Shown here: piece by piece, positions 60,079 through 64,000 of the stretch
Position numbering within the stretch: the first letter of the stretch is position 1
Layout: the number at the start of each line of letters is the position of its first letter
Assembly (NCBI GenBank): GCA_049841315.1
Contig: JASGDB010000014.1
Span: forward strand, 1 to 64,000
Direction: 5' to 3'
Length of the DNA: 64,000 nt
Origin: JASGDB01 sp049841315
GTDB lineage: Bacteria; Bacteroidota; Bacteroidia; Flavobacteriales; Weeksellaceae
The notes under the pieces: generated by a model
Told to the model about the DNA's origin: nothing
Database searches by the model: none
The model's input: the letters and a program-made list of their open reading frames with translations, nothing else
Program-made: the position numbers and the translations under genes

Positions 60079-61437
60079 TTACACCACGCCCTGTGCGAGC
60101 ATTGCTTCGGCAACTTTCACGAAACCTGCGATATTCGCTCCTTTTACATAATTCACATAGCCGTCTTCTTCCTTTCCGTAATCACGGCAGGCTTTGTGAA
60201 TACCAATCATGATTTCTTTCAGCCTGGCATCTACTTCTTCGGAAGTCCAGTTCAGGCGGATGGAGTTCTGCGTCATTTCCAAACCGGAAGTGGCAACACC
60301 ACCTGCGTTGGATGCTTTCCCCGGAGAGAACAGCACCTTATTGTCAAGGAAATAATTAATCGCATCAAGCGTAGAAGGCATATTCGCCGCTTCTGTAACG
60401 CAGATAACGCCGTTTTCCACCAATTTCTGGGCATCTTCAAGGAGAAGTTCGTTCTGAGTTGCACATGGGAATGCCACGTCGCACTTCACTTCCCATGGGC
60501 GTTTTCCTGCGTGGAATTCTGCGGAAGGGAATTTCTTCACGTAGTCTTCAGCTCTGTTGTTTCCGGAAGCACGAAGCTCAAGCATATAATCGATTTTTTC
60601 TCCCGTGATTCCGTCTTTGTCATATACATAGCCGTCCGGCCCGGAGATGGTTACTACTTTTCCTCCCAACTGGTCGAATTTCTGAACCACGCCCCATGCC
60701 ACATTTCCGAAACCGGAAACAGTTGCGGTTTTTCCTTTAATGTCCTGACCGATGGTTTTCAGCATCTGCTCAGCGAAATATACCACTCCGTATCCCGTAG
60801 CTTCAGGACGGATAAGCGAACCTCCGTAAGCAAGACCTTTTCCGGTCAAAACTCCGGTAAATTCATTTCTGATTTTTTTATACTGTCCGAACAAATATCC
60901 GATTTCTCTTGCTCCTACGCCGATATCTCCGGCAGGAACGTCGGTTTCAGGGCCGATATGTTTGCAGAGTTCCGTCATAAATGCCTGGCAGAAACGCATG
61001 ACTTCCATATCCGATTTTCCCTGCGGGTCGAAGTCTGAACCTCCTTTTCCGCCGCCCATTGGAAGCGTGGTAAGAGAGTTTTTGAATACCTGCTCGAAAG
61101 CGAGGAACTTCAGTACGGAAAGATTCACGGTCGGATGAAAACGGATACCGCCTTTGTAAGGGCCGATTGCGGAGTTCATCTGGATACGGAAACCTCTGTT
61201 TACCTGAATTTCACCTTTGTCGTCCACCCACGGCACTCTGAAGATGATGATTCTTTCTGCTTCTGCCATTCTTTCCAGAAGTTTCATTCCGTTGTATTCT
61301 TTTCTGGTTGCGATGAAAGGGATTACCGTTGTGGCCACCTCCTTTACAGCCTGCAAAAACTCAGGCTCATTAGGGTTTTTTGCTTCAATATTAGCAATGA
61401 ATTCCTGGATTTTTTGTTCTACATTGTAGTGTTCCAT
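60079..61437 (-). CDS. gdhA: Glutamate dehydrogenase
   Basis: A 452-aa hexameric glutamate dehydrogenase, most likely NADP-type by similarity of length and N-terminus to E. coli GdhA. Motifs: PMGGGKGGSDFDPQGKSD (catalytic lysines), TGYGVVYFAEQM, and the Rossmann segment VSGFGNVAWG. It converts 2-oxoglutarate and ammonium to glutamate. Coenzyme preference cannot be settled by eye. A consensus promoter lies just upstream (61464-61494), giving a short leader, and a strong terminator follows. Confidence 0.95.
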   Translation of the reverse strand: MEHYNVEQKIQEFIANIEAKNPNEPEFLQAVKEVATTVIPFIATRKEYNGMKLLERMAEAERIIIFRVPWVDDKGEIQVNRGFRIQMNSAIGPYKGGIRFHPTVNLSVLKFLAFEQVFKNSLTTLPMGGGKGGSDFDPQGKSDMEVMRFCQAFMTELCKHIGPETDVPAGDIGVGAREIGYLFGQYKKIRNEFTGVLTGKGLAYGGSLIRPEATGYGVVYFAEQMLKTIGQDIKGKTATVSGFGNVAWGVVQKFDQLGGKVVTISGPDGYVYDKDGITGEKIDYMLELRASGNNRAEDYVKKFPSAEFHAGKRPWEVKCDVAFPCATQNELLLEDAQKLVENGVICVTEAANMPSTLDAINYFLDNKVLFSPGKASNAGGVATSGLEMTQNSIRLNWTSEEVDARLKEIMIGIHKACRDYGKEEDGYVNYVKGANIAGFVKVAEAMLAQGVV

Positions 61438-61463
61438 ATTGATTAAGTGAGAAATGTTGTCAA

Positions 61464-61494
61464 CAAATTTAATTTTTTTTTCAAAATTTGCAAA
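61464..61494 (-). promoter_or_regulatory. Consensus promoter of gdhA
   Basis: On the minus strand TTTG (61491-61494), a 19-bp spacer and TAAATTTG (61464-61471) match the Bacteroidota -33/-7 consensus at every defined position. The predicted leader is ~20 bases. Upstream of this the gap to 61712 is AT-rich and shows no gene. Confidence 0.8.
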
Positions 61495-61712
61495 TAATTA
61501 TTTGTGTTTTATTGAAAATTTAGCAAAATGCATTGGAATTTTTAATTAATCAAATAAAATTCAAAAATAATTGTTAAAAATAAAATGTTTTCAAAAAAAC
61601 AATACCGTTAATGAAAATGTTAAAAACTCATAAAACCGAGAAACGCTGTCCGGAAAGTGTTTTAATCCGCACCGAAAGCTCCGGTTCGAGGATTTTCGGA
61701 AGGATTTTGTTT

Positions 61713-62462
61713 TCAATTTTGATGTCCCAACAATTCTCTGATTTGATAAAAAAACCGCTCCATCAATCTCAAATCTTCGGTTACGATTTCGGCATTTCCT
61801 TTGAGTTCTTTATCGAAAGGAAGCTGTTTGTTGTATGAAGTTTTCAAATTTTTCGGAAGAATGACTTCAATGTAATAATTTCCCTTTTCATCGGTTGTTA
61901 AAGAAATGTTTTTTACTTTTCCTTTGATGATTCCGAATTCCTGATAGCGGTAATTATCTAATTTTATCAATACTTTCTGACCTTGCTTGATTTTTCCGGA
62001 ATTGGCTGCGGGAATCAGCATTATTCCTATCAAATTACCTTTACTTTTCGGGAAAACCGACATTATTACAGTTCCTGATTTTACCATTTGGTTTTCTGCT
62101 AAAAATTGCTGAAAACTGACAATGCCATCCATTGAAGATATAATTTTCTCTGATTGTTCATTCTGTAAGGATTTCAATGTCATCAAAATATCATTTTTCT
62201 TTACTTCCTGATGATTTTTCACAAATATTTTCTCAATTTTAGAATCATCTCCTAATAAAAATTTTTCCGGAGGATTTTGGGAAGTTACGATGATTGGAGC
62301 GGGGACAAATTCAGGGTATTTAATGAAATAGCTCATCAATAAAATCATCAAAAGTATAATAAAAATCACGGAATTTCCCCAACGAATCATCCAATGAGGA
62401 GGCGCTGTAAGAATATCCTGAACGCTTTCGCTTCGTAATTCTATTTCGTCTAATTTATCCAT
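61713..62462 (-). CDS. HlyD-family export adaptor
   Basis: A 249-aa periplasmic adaptor with one N-terminal helix (SVIFIILLMILLMSYFIKYP), a short lipoyl/barrel-sandwich region (KNHQEVKKNDILMTL and SSMDGIVSFQQFLAENQMVKSG) and a beta-barrel domain. It is shorter than typical HlyD proteins because the hairpin is minimal, as in adaptors that serve peptide exporters. It follows the ABC exporter gene by 48 bp on the same strand and should couple it to an outer-membrane channel. Its 3' side faces gdhA. Confidence 0.88.
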   Translation of the reverse strand: MDKLDEIELRSESVQDILTAPPHWMIRWGNSVIFIILLMILLMSYFIKYPEFVPAPIIVTSQNPPEKFLLGDDSKIEKIFVKNHQEVKKNDILMTLKSLQNEQSEKIISSMDGIVSFQQFLAENQMVKSGTVIMSVFPKSKGNLIGIMLIPAANSGKIKQGQKVLIKLDNYRYQEFGIIKGKVKNISLTTDEKGNYYIEVILPKNLKTSYNKQLPFDKELKGNAEIVTEDLRLMERFFYQIRELLGHQN

Positions 62463-62510
62463 TTTTTTAATTTTGGTTTCTACCTTGTAAGGTTTGAACC
62501 TTGAGGTTTC

Positions 62511-64000
62511 TCAATTTCCCAATTCCAACTGGTTTTTCACCAATCGGTAATATTCTCCTTTTAATGCTGTCAGTTCCTGATGACTGCCTTCTTCCACTAC
62601 TTTTCCTTTGTCGAGAACGATAATTTTATCGGCGTTTTTCACCGTTGATAAGCGGTGTGCAATGACGATTGCGGTTTTGCCTTCAAAAAAATGTTCCAGA
62701 TTTTCCATTATGATTTTTTCGTTGTTGGCATCGAGAGCAGAAGTGGCTTCATCAAAAAAAATGAATTCCGGAGATTTGTAAACGGCTCTTGCAATGAATA
62801 ATCTTTGTTTTTGTCCGCCCGAAATTCCAACGCCTTCATTTCCGATTTTGGTGTTGTAACTCAACGGAAGACTTTCAATAAACTCTTTGATATTGGCGAT
62901 TTCTACGGCATTTCTCAGTTTTGTTTTGTCCACATAATCCTCACCGACTGCAACATTATTGGCAATAGTATCATTAAAAATATAGCCTTCCTGCATTACA
63001 ACGCCGCAATGTTTTCTCCAAAAACTTGGGGAAATATTCTTTAGCCTCACCCCTAAATCTCCTCTCCAAAGGAGAGGGGACTTCGTGCGTTCCTGTAATT
63101 CCGCTGATTTTTTTTCTGTTTTCTTATTTTCAAAGTTTGTAACGTGCGAAGCCCTTTCTCCTTTGGAGAGAGGGTTTGGGAGAGAGGCTCCAAAACCGAT
63201 TTCTCCGGAATTTGGTTCATAAAATTTCATTAATAATTTCAAAAGCGTGGTTTTTCCGCTTCCGCTTGCTCCGACAATCGCAGTTGTTTTCCGGTAAGGA
63301 ATTGTAAGATTCAGGTTTTCAAAAACATACTGGTCCGAACCAATGTAGCGGAATGAAACGTCTTTTACCAGAATATCCTGCTGCGGAATTTCATTGATAT
63401 ATTGCTCGTTTTTATCTTCCTCGTCTTCTTTATCGTGAATTTCGCCTAATCTTTCGAGTGATATTTTCGCGTCCTGTGTTTGTTTTATAAAATCAATGAG
63501 TTGCAAAAGCGGACTGTTTAATTGTCCGATAATGTATTGAATGGAAAGCATCATTCCAAGAGTGAGACTTCCGCTTAACACCAATTTAGCGGAAAGAAAA
63601 CTCACGAAAATATCTTTCATCTGGTTGATGAAATTTCCGCCGACTGACTGCCATTGTTCCAAAGACAGCGATTTTATTCTTATTTTGAATAATCTGACCT
63701 GCAAAAATTCCCAGTCCCAGCGTTTTTTCTTTTCGGCGTTGTGCATTTTTATTTCCTGCATTCCGTTCACCATTTCGATCACTTTGCTCTGTTCCTGCGA
63801 AACCTGTGAGAACCTTTTGTAGTCTAATTCTTTTCGCTTTTTCAGGAAAAAAGAAATCCAGCCGATGTACAAAACCGCTCCGAAAATATACACCCAAAAC
63901 AGACGGTAATCATAAAAAAGCAGGACGATACTGAAAATAATGAGATTGATGAGGGAAAACAACGTGTTGAGCGAAGAAGTGGTTAAAAGCTGTTCAATTC
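62511..64000 (-). CDS. Peptide/bacteriocin-type ABC exporter (5' part outside the window)
   Basis: At least 496 residues are visible; the frame stays open to base 64000, so the start lies beyond the window. The visible part has the end of the membrane domain and the nucleotide-binding domain: Walker A VGASGSGKTT, signature GISGGQKQRLFIARA, Walker B FIFFDEATSALD and AHRLST. Between Walker A and the Q-loop is a 49-codon insertion encoded by a palindromic repeat (63043-63189). The Q-loop (VMQEGYIFNDT) lies beyond it. The missing N-terminus would show whether a C39 peptidase is fused. With the HlyD protein it probably exports a small peptide. Confidence 0.9.
   Translation of the reverse strand, partial: IEQLLTTSSLNTLFSLINLIIFSIVLLFYDYRLFWVYIFGAVLYIGWISFFLKKRKELDYKRFSQVSQEQSKVIEMVNGMQEIKMHNAEKKKRWDWEFLQVRLFKIRIKSLSLEQWQSVGGNFINQMKDIFVSFLSAKLVLSGSLTLGMMLSIQYIIGQLNSPLLQLIDFIKQTQDAKISLERLGEIHDKEDEEDKNEQYINEIPQQDILVKDVSFRYIGSDQYVFENLNLTIPYRKTTAIVGASGSGKTTLLKLLMKFYEPNSGEIGFGASLPNPLSKGERASHVTNFENKKTEKKSAELQERTKSPLLWRGDLGVRLKNISPSFWRKHCGVVMQEGYIFNDTIANNVAVGEDYVDKTKLRNAVEIANIKEFIESLPLSYNTKIGNEGVGISGGQKQRLFIARAVYKSPEFIFFDEATSALDANNEKIIMENLEHFFEGKTAIVIAHRLSTVKNADKIIVLDKGKVVEEGSHQELTALKGEYYRLVKNQLELGN
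63043..63189. repeat. 147-bp palindromic element inside the ABC exporter gene
   Basis: The left arm (63043-63095, AGCCTCACCCCTAAATCTCC start) and right arm (63138-63189) are imperfect complements over about 50 bp, with a ~40-bp centre. The arms contain TCTCCAAAGGAGA cores, known from dispersed intergenic repeats in Flavobacteriia. The length is exactly 49 codons and no stop is present in the exporter frame. Confidence 0.85.

Noticed and set aside
61611..61838. 75-codon plus-strand frame upstream of gdhA
   Set aside because: Its 3' half is antisense to the HlyD adaptor gene and the composition is not protein-like.
20979..64000. Search for CRISPR-like arrays and tRNA genes in intergenic regions
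   Set aside because: No regularly spaced direct repeats with unique spacers and no T-loop/anticodon patterns were found by eye.

Overview
The window reads as a chromosomal segment of a Flavobacteriia member (Bacteroidota), most likely Chryseobacterium or a close Weeksellaceae relative. The base composition is AT-rich. Starts lack Shine-Dalgarno sequences. Several promoters fit the Bacteroidota TTTG-N19/20-TAnnTTTG pattern. Two secreted proteins end in type IX secretion sorting domains, and families typical of the phylum are present (DUF2480, DUF4251, HU-CCDC81-like, YCII lipoprotein, porT-like barrel). The genus assignment is inference. No rRNA, tRNA, CRISPR array, prophage or complete insertion sequence was seen.

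Layout. 0-10 kb: rRNA/tRNA methyltransferase, rmuC, a GLUG-like repeat lipoprotein, pncB with a YCII lipoprotein, dps, a secreted LRR protein, DUF2480. 10-12 kb: a YoeB toxin-antitoxin pair and an AAA ATPase stacked upstream of DUF2480. 12-21 kb: lpxB, a large secreted SGNH esterase, a TPP riboswitch with a TonB-dependent receptor, an HU-CCDC81-like membrane protein, an acyl-CoA thioesterase and serA. 21-31 kb: a PIN toxin pair upstream of methylmalonyl-CoA mutase, an AraC regulator, a DUF4143 ATPase upstream of a dipeptide epimerase, a cytochrome c lipoprotein, and meaB (the GTPase chaperone of the mutase). 31-36 kb: M48 peptidase, an Mla-type lipid transporter (mlaE-mlaF, with the MCE protein at 48.4 kb), an EPS initiating transferase and queE. 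36-46 kb: a WG-repeat lipoprotein, folD, an AlbA_2-type ATP-binding protein with a ParE/RelE toxin pair, pgi and lon. 46-64 kb: ppiD, MCE protein, a split Hdr-like Fe-S pair, a surface-glycan cluster (methyltransferase, GT4, asparagine-synthase-like, flippase), serS, gdhA, and a HlyD/ABC export pair running off the end.

The most unusual feature is a recurring architecture. At four housekeeping genes (DUF2480, mutB, the dipeptide epimerase, folD) a small defence-like module lies immediately upstream of the start codon. On the far side of each module is a second, often decayed copy of the recipient gene's own 5' region, including its ATG. The recipient keeps an intact start, and the distal copy encodes only a few codons before a stop. 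Two of the loci (DUF2480, folD) carry a second module outside the distal copy. This looks like a repeated mode of cassette acquisition at gene starts that leaves the recipient intact.

A second theme is a rich set of different palindromic intergenic repeats. Two of them sit inside coding genes without breaking the frame: a 147-bp palindromic element inside the nucleotide-binding domain of the ABC exporter, and a 27-bp repeat inside serA.
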